Positions 1 to 6,364 of a DNA stretch of 7,139 nucleotides are shown piece after piece. The notes below the pieces were generated by a model. That model saw only the letters and a list, made by a program, of their open reading frames with translations, had not been told where the DNA came from and did not search any database. Position 1 is the stretch's first letter, and every line of letters starts with the position of its first letter. The stretch spans positions 1 through 7,139 of the forward strand of contig JAAWDC010000046.1 in NCBI GenBank assembly GCA_022793565.1. Reading direction: 5' to 3'. A program made the position numbers and the translations under genes. This stretch comes from Bacilli bacterium. Lineage in GTDB: Bacteria > Bacillota_I > Bacilli_A > RF39 > UBA660.

Positions 1-802
1 CTTCATGGTAAAAATAATTCTTATAAACAATATGATTATCTTCGCAATATTGATGAATCTCTTCAGATAATTTCTTCCAATAGCCTTTATTCTTTTTCTG
101 ATAAATTTCTAAATAGAAAGGAAAAAGCTCTGGATATTTTCTCTCAATATAATCTAAAATAATAGATCGATAATTACCTCTCAAATTTAAATTTTCAAAC
201 CAATACTCATCTATATAATCACGACTAACTTCAATAATTTCCTTAAAATCTGTAAGATAAGGAAAAATAGGAGACATAAACAAAATGGTATAAATCCCCG
301 CATCATGCAACTTTTTCAAGGTATTCAAACGCTCTTTGATAGAACTAGCATGATCCATATCTCTTTGAAACTCATCATCCAAAGTATTAATAGAAACAGC
401 TACTGTTAAATTAGAAAACTGAGTCAATAAGTCCAAATCACGTAAAATTAAACTAGATTTAGTAGAGATATTCAAAAAACAATTAGAATGAAGTAACTGC
501 TTTAATATTTTTCGAGTAATTTGATATTTCTCTTCATACAAATTATAACAATCTGTAACAGATGACAAAAAAACTGTTGCATTCTCCAGTTTTTTTAAAT
601 TAATTTTTTTACTACACTGCTTAATATCAATAAACGTTCCCCACTCCTCTTTATGACCAGTGAACCGTTTCATAAAAGAAGCATAACAATATTTACAACC
701 ATGAGGACAGCCAACATAGGGGTTAATTACATAATCGCTAGCGGGTAAATTACTTTTTGTAAGATAGTCTGTAACTTCAATTATATTTTCTTGAATTTGC
801 AT
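1..802 (-). CDS. SPL-like radical SAM protein (COG1533/SplB-type), 3' end cut by window edge
   Basis: An open frame of 267 codons starts at ATG 802 and is still open at base 1, so the C-terminus is missing. The residues GCPHGCKYCY (about 31-40) carry the radical SAM CxxxCxxC motif, C32, C36 and C39, which binds a [4Fe-4S] cluster and S-adenosylmethionine. Further on, FLSSVTDCY (78-86), ISTKSSLILRD (112-122), VSINTLDDEF (136-145) and MSPIFPYLTD (176-185) follow the block order of the spore photoproduct lyase-like COG1533 family. Family members are cytoplasmic and about 280-300 residues long, so little is probably lost. Most are not true spore photoproduct lyases and have no assigned reaction; I infer only SAM-radical chemistry. 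A GGGGG purine run at 811-815, 7 bases before the ATG, supports the start. It is the last gene in this direction and follows a terminator, so it is probably transcribed separately from the DUF362 gene. Confidence 0.9.
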   Translation of the reverse strand, partial: MQIQENIIEVTDYLTKSNLPASDYVINPYVGCPHGCKYCYASFMKRFTGHKEEWGTFIDIKQCSKKINLKKLENATVFLSSVTDCYNLYEEKYQITRKILKQLLHSNCFLNISTKSSLILRDLDLLTQFSNLTVAVSINTLDDEFQRDMDHASSIKERLNTLKKLHDAGIYTILFMSPIFPYLTDFKEIIEVSRDYIDEYWFENLNLRGNYRSIILDYIERKYPELFPFYLEIYQKKNKGYWKKLSEEIHQYCEDNHIVYKNYFYHE

Positions 803-828
803 TTTATAACCCCCATAAACTAAAATAA

Positions 829-846
829 ATACTTTTACTAAAGTAT
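829..846. promoter_or_regulatory. Inverted repeat overlapping the radical SAM promoter, possible operator
   Basis: Two perfect 7-base arms, ATACTTT and AAAGTAT, are separated by TACT. The repeat covers most of the -10 hexamer and the predicted start of transcription, a place where a repressor could block initiation. The arms are AT-rich, so chance is a real alternative. Confidence 0.3.
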
Positions 847-850
847 ATCA
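842..850 (-). promoter_or_regulatory. Extended -10 promoter candidate for the radical SAM gene
   Basis: Minus-strand TGATATACT gives a TG-N-TATACT extended -10, five of six matches to TATAAT. Its predicted start is near 835, leaving a leader of about 32 bases before ATG 802. I see no good -35 hexamer at 17 bases, as is common for extended -10 promoters. It lies between the DUF362 terminator and the gene, where a promoter is expected. Confidence 0.5.
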
Positions 851-871
851 TATAAAGAAGAACTTAAAATA

Positions 872-897
872 AAAAAGCAAATAAAAATTTGCTTTTT
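872..897 (-). terminator. Intrinsic terminator of the DUF362 gene
   Basis: Perfect 11-base arms (872-882 and 887-897) enclose a 4-base loop. In the minus-strand transcript the stem ends in a run of six U, then AUUUU. It begins 12 bases after the TAA stop of the DUF362 gene. The stem is AT-rich with a GC pair block in the middle, so it may be moderately strong. Because of its A-tract it could also work on the plus strand, but no plus-strand gene reaches it. Confidence 0.85.
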
Positions 898-908
898 ACC
901 CATAACAA

Positions 909-1781
909 TTAATCAATAGAAATCAACTCATATGTCCTAGTTCCCATCCCCTGCTTTTCAGCACATTGAATGGTAAGTAATCCATTACGAGATTCAATTC
1001 TTTCAACCATATGATCTCTACCCTTGTCCTCGGAACTATAAACTAAATCAACACAAGCTTGATCGAGTGCAACAGGATCAAGAGACGCAAGTATCCCAAT
1101 ATCCTCCATGCAAGGATCCTCTGCTACATTACAACAGTCACAATCAACAGACATATTAACCATCATATTAATATAAACAATGTGATCCTGATAAAAATCT
1201 GTAATTGTTTTCGCAGAATCAGCCATAGATCGCAAAAAGGAATCATGATCCGCCGTCATTAAGTCATCAAATGATGCATTTTCTTTTCCAGATGTATGAA
1301 TATAACTTTTACCTTCAGAAGAAGCTAACCCAATCGAAAGATTCTTAATAGCGCCCCCAAAACCTCCCATAGGATGTCCTTTAAAATGAGACAAAACTAA
1401 CATAGAATCATAATTTTTCATTTTTGACCCAACAATATTTTTCTGAATGACTTCACCGTTTGGATTTTCTAAAATATCCTCACCATCACTATCTAAAATA
1501 TCAACAGAAAAATGATTACTCCATCCATGCTTTTCCATAAGTTTAACATGTTTCTCCGTCGTATTACGTGCACCCTCGTATGCTGTATTGCATTCAACTA
1601 CCGTTCCCTTCACATGTTCAATCAAATCTTTCACAAATTCTGGTTTTACATAGTTTTGATTCCCTTCTTCTCCAGAATGAAGCTTAACAGCCACCCTTCC
1701 AGATAAAGAGACACCTAACTTATCATACAATCGAACCAAACTTTCTCCACAAATATCTTTTGTAAAATATACAATAGCCAT
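909..1781 (-). CDS. DUF362 domain protein, subfamily without a ferredoxin module
   Basis: This 290-residue protein matches the DUF362 (COG2768-like, 'Fe-S center') family. Recognisable blocks are VAVKLHSGEEGN (about 31-42), VVECNTAY (61-68), LSHFKGHPMGGFGGAIKN (130-147) and DIGILASLDPVALDQACVDLV (227-247, family core). COG2768 relatives usually have a 4Fe-4S ferredoxin insert with CxxCxxC motifs between the FGGAIKN and DIGILA blocks. Here that stretch has none and instead ends in DCDCC...PC, giving C214, C216, C217 and C224. From memory, similar ferredoxin-less proteins of about 290 residues are common in gut Bacillota, so this is not a deletion. The reaction is unknown; metal binding by the cysteine cluster is inference. 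No signal peptide or membrane segment is seen, so it is cytoplasmic. I start at ATG 1781 because GGAAGG at 1792-1797 sits 10 bases upstream, whereas it nearly touches the upstream TTG at 1790. It has its own promoter and terminator. Confidence 0.9.
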   Translation of the reverse strand: MAIVYFTKDICGESLVRLYDKLGVSLSGRVAVKLHSGEEGNQNYVKPEFVKDLIEHVKGTVVECNTAYEGARNTTEKHVKLMEKHGWSNHFSVDILDSDGEDILENPNGEVIQKNIVGSKMKNYDSMLVLSHFKGHPMGGFGGAIKNLSIGLASSEGKSYIHTSGKENASFDDLMTADHDSFLRSMADSAKTITDFYQDHIVYINMMVNMSVDCDCCNVAEDPCMEDIGILASLDPVALDQACVDLVYSSEDKGRDHMVERIESRNGLLTIQCAEKQGMGTRTYELISID

Positions 1782-1791
1782 AATATTCAAT

Positions 1792-1797
1792 CCTTCC
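1792..1797 (-). promoter_or_regulatory. Ribosome binding site that fixes the DUF362 start
   Basis: Minus-strand GGAAGG lies 10 bases before ATG 1781 but only 1 base before the longer-frame TTG at 1790, which it could not serve. This decides for MAIVYF as the N-terminus. Confidence 0.8.
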
Positions 1798-1823
1798 TAT
1801 TTTAATAACTATACTACGTCCAT

Positions 1824-1832
1824 ATTATAACA
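1824..1832 (-). promoter_or_regulatory. Extended -10 promoter candidate for the DUF362 gene
   Basis: Minus-strand TGTTATAAT is a perfect TATAAT with a TG-N extension. The predicted start near 1817 gives a leader of about 35 bases with the GGAAGG site. No convincing -35 is present in the T-rich stretch upstream. It lies in the 66-base gap after the DMT gene stop. Confidence 0.6.
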
Positions 1833-1847
1833 CAAATAAATAAAAAA

Positions 1848-2705
1848 TCATATTTTCACAAGAAAAACACCAATTACAAGAAGAACTGCTGAGATTAGTT
1901 TTTGAATCAGTTTATTCTTATCGTGATGAAAGAAAAATTCAACAATGGCATTCAAAATAGAAGTTAAAGTAAATAATGGGGCGATAACTGTAACACTTCC
2001 AAGTTGATAAGCCCGAACCGAAGAAATCAACATGAGACACCACGTAAAAGCTGCAATGAAAAATTTACCTTTATCATATAAAGAAAACTCTTCCCTCAAT
2101 TCTCTCACTGTATGCTTCTCAAAAATAGTGATTAAAATTGCCGGAAGAGAAACAGTAAGAATCGTATAGAAAGCCAAATTAAAAGAATCTGCAATATTTA
2201 CATTAATCAGCATCGCAATAGCAAATAAAAAATTAGAAATAAAACATAAAACAAAGTATCGATTGAAAGAGACTTTTCCTTTTTCGAAAGCCAATAAAAA
2301 ATTAGCAAAAATAATTAAAAAAGCACCCGCTAATTTAATTAATTCAAACTGTTCTTTCAAAAAAATAAGACCAAAGAAAATCATAAATACTGTTGATAAC
2401 TGTTTTAACATACTAAAAGTCGAAGGTTCTAGCCCATAACGAGCCTCGATATTTAATCGATCAACAATCGCATAGATCCCTACTACAATCAAAAAGGTAA
2501 AGTAAATTCGAAAATCAGTAGGAAAAGTAAACTCGAAGAATGGAAGGAAAAAAACAGCAAAAAAGGCAGTAAATAATTCTAGTAATACAGCAAGAGAACC
2601 AGCATTCTTCATTTGACGATTAGACACACGAAAAGTCTGTGAAAAAATAACCGCCGATATTAAATAAAGAACGACCCAACTCTCCCAAAAATTAAAAATC
2701 TTCAT
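1848..2705 (-). CDS. EamA/DMT-superfamily-like permease, 10 TM
   Basis: This 285-residue hydrophobic protein has about ten predicted membrane helices (roughly 10-26, 36-58, 66-83, 96-116, 122-140, 148-170, 175-196, 213-231, 236-258, 264-284). Length and layout fit two five-helix EamA repeats. Each half ends with the EamA pattern: a helix followed by a short polar turn (FLKEQFELIK at 115-124; FFHHDKNKLIQ at 258-268) and a final helix. GLEPSTFSMLKQLSTV (91-106) and GSVTVIAPLF (236-245) resemble the family's substrate-path helices. DMT proteins move small metabolites such as amino acids, nucleotide precursors or sugars; the substrate here cannot be told. I prefer ATG 2705 with GGTGA at 2710-2714 (4 bases away, rather close). 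A frame extension to TTG 2750 adds 15 residues but has no ribosome binding site. It ends with TGA. It lies 61 bases after the small glycine-zipper gene, with no clear terminator between, so co-transcription is likely. Confidence 0.82.
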   Translation of the reverse strand: MKIFNFWESWVVLYLISAVIFSQTFRVSNRQMKNAGSLAVLLELFTAFFAVFFLPFFEFTFPTDFRIYFTFLIVVGIYAIVDRLNIEARYGLEPSTFSMLKQLSTVFMIFFGLIFLKEQFELIKLAGAFLIIFANFLLAFEKGKVSFNRYFVLCFISNFLFAIAMLINVNIADSFNLAFYTILTVSLPAILITIFEKHTVRELREEFSLYDKGKFFIAAFTWCLMLISSVRAYQLGSVTVIAPLFTLTSILNAIVEFFFHHDKNKLIQKLISAVLLVIGVFLVKI

Positions 2706-2720
2706 AGAATCACCATGAAG

Positions 2721-2750
2721 ATTATATAATATAAGAACAAAAAAAAGCAA
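2721..2750 (-). promoter_or_regulatory. Weak internal promoter candidate ahead of the DMT gene
   Basis: A perfect TATAAT at 2721-2726 follows TTGCTT at 2745-2750 with an 18-base gap. The -35 matches only TTG of TTGACA. Initiation would fall near 2714, leaving a very short leader that starts at the GGTGA ribosome binding site. The -10 sits inside the self-complementary ATTATATAAT, so AT-rich chance matching is possible. Confidence 0.35.
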
Positions 2751-2766
2751 ACATACAGAAAAGGAA

Positions 2767-2973
2767 TTATTTCTTTATAGAAGAGCCAATCAAAATTCCT
2801 AATAACAGTCCAACTCCTAATCCAAAAGTAATTCCAAGAAATACACTATGAAAAATAATACCAAGGGAGATACCAAGACAAAGTCCAAAACATACTCCCA
2901 AGCTAATTCCTTCTTCTAAATAATTCTCCTCTTCAGAACTCCCTTTTTCTTGAAATATTTCTTTTTTAAGCAC
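2767..2973 (-). CDS. Small double glycine-zipper membrane protein (68 aa), function unknown
   Basis: The N-terminus (1-21) is charged and acidic, followed by two hydrophobic helices at about 22-40 and 45-63 and a basic IKK tail. Glycines stand at 22, 26, 30, 34, 38 and again at 47, 51, 55, 59, 63, an exact four-residue spacing in each helix, with an extra G53. That is the GxxxG glycine-zipper pattern, which packs helices tightly and promotes oligomers in membranes. Similar small EGxSLGxCxG proteins occur in Bacillota without known function. The start is GTG at 2973, supported by AGGAGGTG at 2979-2986, one of the best ribosome binding sites in the window; no ATG start is available nearby. It begins 37 bases after the stop of the second ABC permease with no terminator between, so it is probably the fourth gene of that operon. 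It could be an exporter accessory subunit, a membrane-active peptide or an unrelated membrane protein. Confidence 0.8.
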   Translation of the reverse strand: MLKKEIFQEKGSSEEENYLEEGISLGVCFGLCLGISLGIIFHSVFLGITFGLGVGLLLGILIGSSIKK

Positions 2974-2978
2974 TAGAG

Positions 2979-2986
2979 CACCTCCT
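2979..2986 (-). promoter_or_regulatory. Strong ribosome binding site deciding a GTG start
   Basis: Minus-strand AGGAGGTG has its GGAGG core 7 bases before GTG 2973. It shows that the small glycine-zipper frame is translated from a GTG codon and suggests high expression for an operon member this far downstream. Confidence 0.85.
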
Positions 2987-3010
2987 AAAATACAAAAATA
3001 CTACAATATA

Positions 3011-4162
3011 CTAATTCTCCTTTTTCCTCATTCGATTAGAAATAACATTGGTAATCATAATAATCAATAAAAAGAAAATAAGAAGCATCAACCAATTAAA
3101 ATAAACAGGTTTCAAATGAAGAAAATCGAATTCTTCTATTAGTTTTACTGATTCATTCGTTTGAATATACCAATAAGACGGTAATACATGGGCAATCTTT
3201 AAAACAAAATCTGGTAAAAAATCAATTGGTACAAAAGCACCACACAAAAAGCTAGAACCAAGTGCAATTACATTTACAATACCATTAATTACTTCACGAT
3301 TATAGATTAAATTTCCAATCAAAAACGCAATTGCCAATGCACAAATACTAAAAACTAAAGAGTTTAAAATATAAAACATTCCGTGAAGAGTAACCATAGA
3401 AGTACCAAATAATAGAAAACTAAGTAAAACATAAAAAAGCCATAATACAAATACAAATAGACTATTAGAGAATAGAAGTTGACGATTATAAGACTTATAG
3501 TTCATACTACTAACAATTGTTCTTTTTCGAATAGTATCCTTTTTAAAACTAAAAAGAATTAAACAGACAACATAAACACATCCAGCAAGAATACAATAAT
3601 TTAAAAAATTATAATAAGTAGCAATCCTAGATAATTGATTCGTATCTAATTTCGAAGTAACTTCTACTTTTGTTTTATTAGATAATGACTTAGATAAATG
3701 TTCAAGCATTTCATCTTCATCTTCAAATATCGTATTATAAATATCGGCAAGACGCAAATACTGGGAAAGCATCATCTCTGTTAAACTCCCCATATAGTCC
3801 CCAGTACTCTTAACTTGAATTTGAGGATTTTTATGATTCAAAAAATCTTCTCTAAAATGCTCTGGAATATAAATAACATAATTTAAATTCCGATAAAACA
3901 GTGCATCATTAATTTGATCTTCATTATCTAAGGTAGTCACGACATTAGTATTTTCCTCAAGATAATCGATAAGATGTTGTGTAAAACCAAAAGATTCATC
4001 ATGATTAACAATAAGTAGATCAGGCTTTTCAGCAGTAAAGTTACTTGTAGAATCATTTGACTCCATATTAAAGCCTGCAAAAAATACTAAAAGAACAGTG
4101 TACAAAATAATAGGAGCTTTACAACTTTTTAATATTTTCAAAAAGGTTCTAAATACTATCAT
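3011..4162 (-). CDS. ABC-2 type exporter permease, second subunit
   Basis: This 383-residue membrane protein has the ABC2_membrane_3 layout: one N-terminal helix (about 15-31), a large extracytoplasmic domain (32-184), then five helices (about 185-206, 230-253, 260-284, 291-313, 354-374). SSFLCGAFVPIDFLP (303-317) followed by LPSYWYIQTNE (327-337) matches the conserved end region of ABC-2 permeases, where a re-entrant loop precedes the last helix. It is predicted to sit in the cytoplasmic membrane and pair with the upstream permease and the ATPase. ATG 4162 has AGGAGG at 4170-4175, 7 bases away, although the frame overlaps the upstream gene by 14 bases; it can therefore be translated independently. 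Its ecto-domain shows little resemblance by eye to that of its partner, so the two are distinct subunits rather than a recent duplication. The substrate is unknown. Confidence 0.9.
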   Translation of the reverse strand: MIVFRTFLKILKSCKAPIILYTVLLVFFAGFNMESNDSTSNFTAEKPDLLIVNHDESFGFTQHLIDYLEENTNVVTTLDNEDQINDALFYRNLNYVIYIPEHFREDFLNHKNPQIQVKSTGDYMGSLTEMMLSQYLRLADIYNTIFEDEDEMLEHLSKSLSNKTKVEVTSKLDTNQLSRIATYYNFLNYCILAGCVYVVCLILFSFKKDTIRKRTIVSSMNYKSYNRQLLFSNSLFVFVLWLFYVLLSFLLFGTSMVTLHGMFYILNSLVFSICALAIAFLIGNLIYNREVINGIVNVIALGSSFLCGAFVPIDFLPDFVLKIAHVLPSYWYIQTNESVKLIEEFDFLHLKPVYFNWLMLLIFFLLIIMITNVISNRMRKKEN

Positions 4163-5327
4163 ACTTCTGCCTCCTTAAACTAAATATAGATATCAGAATC
4201 AGAACAAATGAGAAAAGAAATAAACTAACAAGATTAAAACAAAAGCGATCCAATGTATTATAATAATACAATGCATAAAGACCATCCGTTATCATATTAG
4301 CTGGATTCAAGTAATTAACCAAAGGAAAACTTTGATCGACTACATACTTCATCGTAATTCCCATCATACCAGAAAAGAAACAACCAAGCATCGTTACAGA
4401 AATAATAATTCCAAACTTTGTGTTCTCATTAGATGGAAACAATGAGGCAATAAAAACTCCCAAAGATAGTCCTGCAAAAGAGCCAATCAAAGATAGTAAA
4501 ACAACAAGAAAGAAATGAGAACCATAATCTACTTGTAATACAAAAATAGTATAAAGAAATAAGAGGAGAAGACCAAAAACTTGTACTATATAACCTGCAA
4601 GTGCACTACTAAAGATAAGTTTCCACTTAGAGCTTGGACTAATTGAAGTTCTTTTCCCGTTACTACTCATATTAGCCAAACATTGATTGATCACATTCAT
4701 ACCCAAAATTCCACCATATAAACAAGTCATAGCGATTAATGTATAATATTCGATCATTGTATAATTAAGATGTGTACTTGAAATATCTTGAATCATAGCT
4801 TGTTCCTTATTAAAATACTCCATCGTTTGTTGATATAATTCCACATACCAAGAATCTAAAGATGTAAGATCTTTAGAATCCCTCAGTTTATTCTCAAGAG
4901 AAGCCTGAAAAACATCTTCCATCTGCCCTATCTGTTCGACAACATACTTAAAAATAGTCTCATTAATCCCGTTAGCTCCGATAACTATTTGAGGTGTTTT
5001 ATCAAGAAATAAATATCCCACGATTTCATCTTTCGATAATAACTCTTCTGCTTGAGCAAGATCCACATATTGAATAGAAAATAGTTGTTCGTCACTATTC
5101 TTATCCCCAAGTGCTAAAAAAGTTTCTTTATATAATAAATTATTTTCAAATACATCGTTTTCCACAATCGCAATATCAATTACATGAAGCTTTTCACTAT
5201 TTTCTATATCTGAAAAAGCCATACTAAAAAAAGTACCTAAAATAATTGGAAAGGCAAAAGTCCAAAATAATAACATTCGATTACGAATTAATTTTTTTAA
5301 TGCATACTTAAAATTATGAAAAAACAT
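4149..5327 (-). CDS. ABC-2 type exporter permease, first subunit
   Basis: This 392-residue protein has a cytoplasmic basic start, helix 1 at about 19-38, an extracytoplasmic domain at about 39-190 rich in charged residues, and five more helices (about 192-215, 236-263, 272-297, 304-325, 363-384). FFSGMMGITMKYVVDQSFPLVNYLNPANMITDGLY is not given whole here, but its parts at 317-351, notably LNPANMITDG (340-349), are typical of ABC-2 permeases just before the last helix. The ATG at 5327 overlaps the ATPase stop as TAATG. The nearby purine runs are poorly spaced: AGGGA at 5331-5335 is 3 bases away and AAGGAA at 5339-5344 is 11 bases away. Translation is therefore probably coupled to termination on the ATPase gene, which would tie subunit amounts together. 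It likely forms the heteromeric channel with the downstream permease. Drug, peptide or lipid export are all possible. Confidence 0.9.
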   Translation of the reverse strand: MFFHNFKYALKKLIRNRMLLFWTFAFPIILGTFFSMAFSDIENSEKLHVIDIAIVENDVFENNLLYKETFLALGDKNSDEQLFSIQYVDLAQAEELLSKDEIVGYLFLDKTPQIVIGANGINETIFKYVVEQIGQMEDVFQASLENKLRDSKDLTSLDSWYVELYQQTMEYFNKEQAMIQDISSTHLNYTMIEYYTLIAMTCLYGGILGMNVINQCLANMSSNGKRTSISPSSKWKLIFSSALAGYIVQVFGLLLLFLYTIFVLQVDYGSHFFLVVLLSLIGSFAGLSLGVFIASLFPSNENTKFGIIISVTMLGCFFSGMMGITMKYVVDQSFPLVNYLNPANMITDGLYALYYYNTLDRFCFNLVSLFLFSFVLILISIFSLRRQKYDSI

Positions 5328-6268
5328 TAGTCCCTAAGTTCCTTTCCAGTAAGTTCTAAAAAGACATCATTAAGAGTTGGTCTCTCAGAAAATATCTTAT
5401 GATAACAAATTTTATTTTTCTTTAAATACTCCATAATCTCCACCAGATTATCTTTGCCTTTTTTATATGTAACCAATAAAACTCCATTATGATAACTAAC
5501 CTCTAATGCATTGCGAAAGGACTTAATTTCTTCTATATATTTTAAGTCCAAATCATAAACCTCAACCGTTACTTTTTCTTCTAGTTTGGCAAGCTTCTTA
5601 AGTTCATCTATAGTCCCACTCGCAATCACTTTCCCGCGATCCAAAATGATAACACGATCACAAAGAATTTCAACCTCTTCCATGTAATGCGTTGTATAAA
5701 TAACTGTTGATCCCTGATCTCTTAAAAACCGAATCCCATCCAAAATATTATTTCGACTTTGAGGATCAACTGCAACGGTAGGTTCATCTAAAATAATCAA
5801 CTTAGGTTTATGCGCAACACCACAGGCAATATTTAATCGCCTCAAAAGACCCCCAGATAATTGTTTTGGATAAAATTTTTGAAATTCTTCAAGACCAACT
5901 AAATGAATAGCATCTTCAACATATTTTCGTCGAGTTTGCTTATCAGAAATATAAAGACCACAGAAATAATCAATATTTTCAAAAACTGTAAGTTCATCAA
6001 AAACTGCAACATCTTGAAAAACAACTCCAATCTCTCTCTTCAAGTCATATGCACTTGGGTCCATTTCTTTGCCAAAAATCTGAATACTTCCCTTTGAGAA
6101 ATTCAAAAGTGATAAAATACAATTGATTGTAGTAGACTTCCCACTACCATTAGGTCCAAGCAATCCCAAAATTTCCCCTTGAAAAACATCAAAAGATAAA
6201 TTATCAATCGCTTTTAAATTTTTATATTGCTTTGTAAGTTTTTTTACTGATACAACTGCCTTTCCCAT
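5327..6268 (-). CDS. ABC exporter ATP-binding subunit (DrrA/CcmA-type)
   Basis: This 313-residue cytoplasmic ATPase has all core motifs: A-loop Y15, Walker A GPNGSGKST (38-46, K44), Q-loop Q85, signature LSGGL (137-141), Walker B LIILDEPT (157-164, E162 catalytic), D-loop VAVDPQ (165-170) and switch H194. The C-terminal extension (about 228-313) ends in ERPTLNDVFLELTGKELRD (295-313), the tail typical of DrrA-like drug or lipid exporter ATPases (DUF4162 type). Small departures are LSGGL where LSGGM or LSGGQ is common and VAVD where VGVD or VGID is common; neither should abolish activity. It powers export through the two permeases encoded directly downstream. ATG 6268 is backed by AGGAGG at 6275-6280, 6 bases away. 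It is the first gene of the operon, preceded by a terminator from the DUF4097 gene. I assign no symbol because the substrate is unknown. Confidence 0.96.
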   Translation of the reverse strand: MGKAVVSVKKLTKQYKNLKAIDNLSFDVFQGEILGLLGPNGSGKSTTINCILSLLNFSKGSIQIFGKEMDPSAYDLKREIGVVFQDVAVFDELTVFENIDYFCGLYISDKQTRRKYVEDAIHLVGLEEFQKFYPKQLSGGLLRRLNIACGVAHKPKLIILDEPTVAVDPQSRNNILDGIRFLRDQGSTVIYTTHYMEEVEILCDRVIILDRGKVIASGTIDELKKLAKLEEKVTVEVYDLDLKYIEEIKSFRNALEVSYHNGVLLVTYKKGKDNLVEIMEYLKKNKICYHKIFSERPTLNDVFLELTGKELRD

Positions 6269-6302
6269 ATATGTCCTCCTTTTTTATACTAACACTTTAT
6301 CA

Positions 6303-6331
6303 ATATTATTTTACAATCAAAAAAAAGCCAA
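6303..6331 (-). promoter_or_regulatory. Promoter candidate for the ABC exporter operon, overlapping the upstream terminator
   Basis: TTGGCT at 6326-6331 and TAATAT at 6303-6308 are separated by 17 bases on the minus strand. The -35 matches four of six positions of TTGACA and the -10 four of six of TATAAT. The predicted start near 6296 leaves a leader of about 27 bases. The -35 lies inside the descending stem of the DUF4097 terminator. In an AT-rich gap this is only a candidate. Confidence 0.35.
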
Positions 6332-6355
6332 GTAAAGATAAATACATGGCTTTTT
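6322..6355 (-). terminator. Intrinsic terminator of the DUF4097 gene
   Basis: Thirteen-base arms (6322-6334 and 6343-6355) pair with one A-A mismatch around an 8-base loop, and include a GGCC-type core (GCCA/TGGC). On the minus strand the stem runs into eight U in a row. It begins 9 bases after the TAG stop at 6365 and separates this gene from the ABC operon. Confidence 0.87.
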
Positions 6356-6364
6356 ATAAATTTA

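Noticed and set aside
1..802. Naming the radical SAM gene splB
   Set aside because: The family resemblance is to the broad COG1533 group; nothing visible shows true spore photoproduct lyase activity and the C-terminus is missing.
1059..1262. 67-codon open frame on the plus strand
   Set aside because: It lies antisense inside the well-supported DUF362 gene, has low-complexity content and no recognisable domain; treated as a shadow.
1512..1706. 64-codon open frame on the plus strand
   Set aside because: It is antisense to conserved DUF362 codons and has no domain or promoter support.
1848..1850. Possible TGA recoding to tryptophan (Mollicutes-type code)
   Set aside because: Tryptophans throughout the proteins are encoded by TGG, and the DMT protein has normal family length when TGA is read as stop.
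1833..1860. Terminator after the DMT gene
   Set aside because: Only a 5-base AT-only stem (AAAAT/ATTTT) over the stop codon followed by T-rich sequence; too weak to call.
2741..2766. Terminator between the small glycine-zipper gene and the DMT gene
   Set aside because: There is a run of eight T on the minus strand but only a weak 5-base AT-rich stem with a long loop before it.
5903..6097. 64-codon open frame on the plus strand
   Set aside because: It is antisense to the ATPase between the Q-loop and signature region; its asparagine, isoleucine and lysine-rich product looks like a shadow.
6283..6288. TATAAA as a -10 for the ABC operon
   Set aside because: Transcription would begin inside the AGGAGG ribosome binding site, leaving almost no leader.
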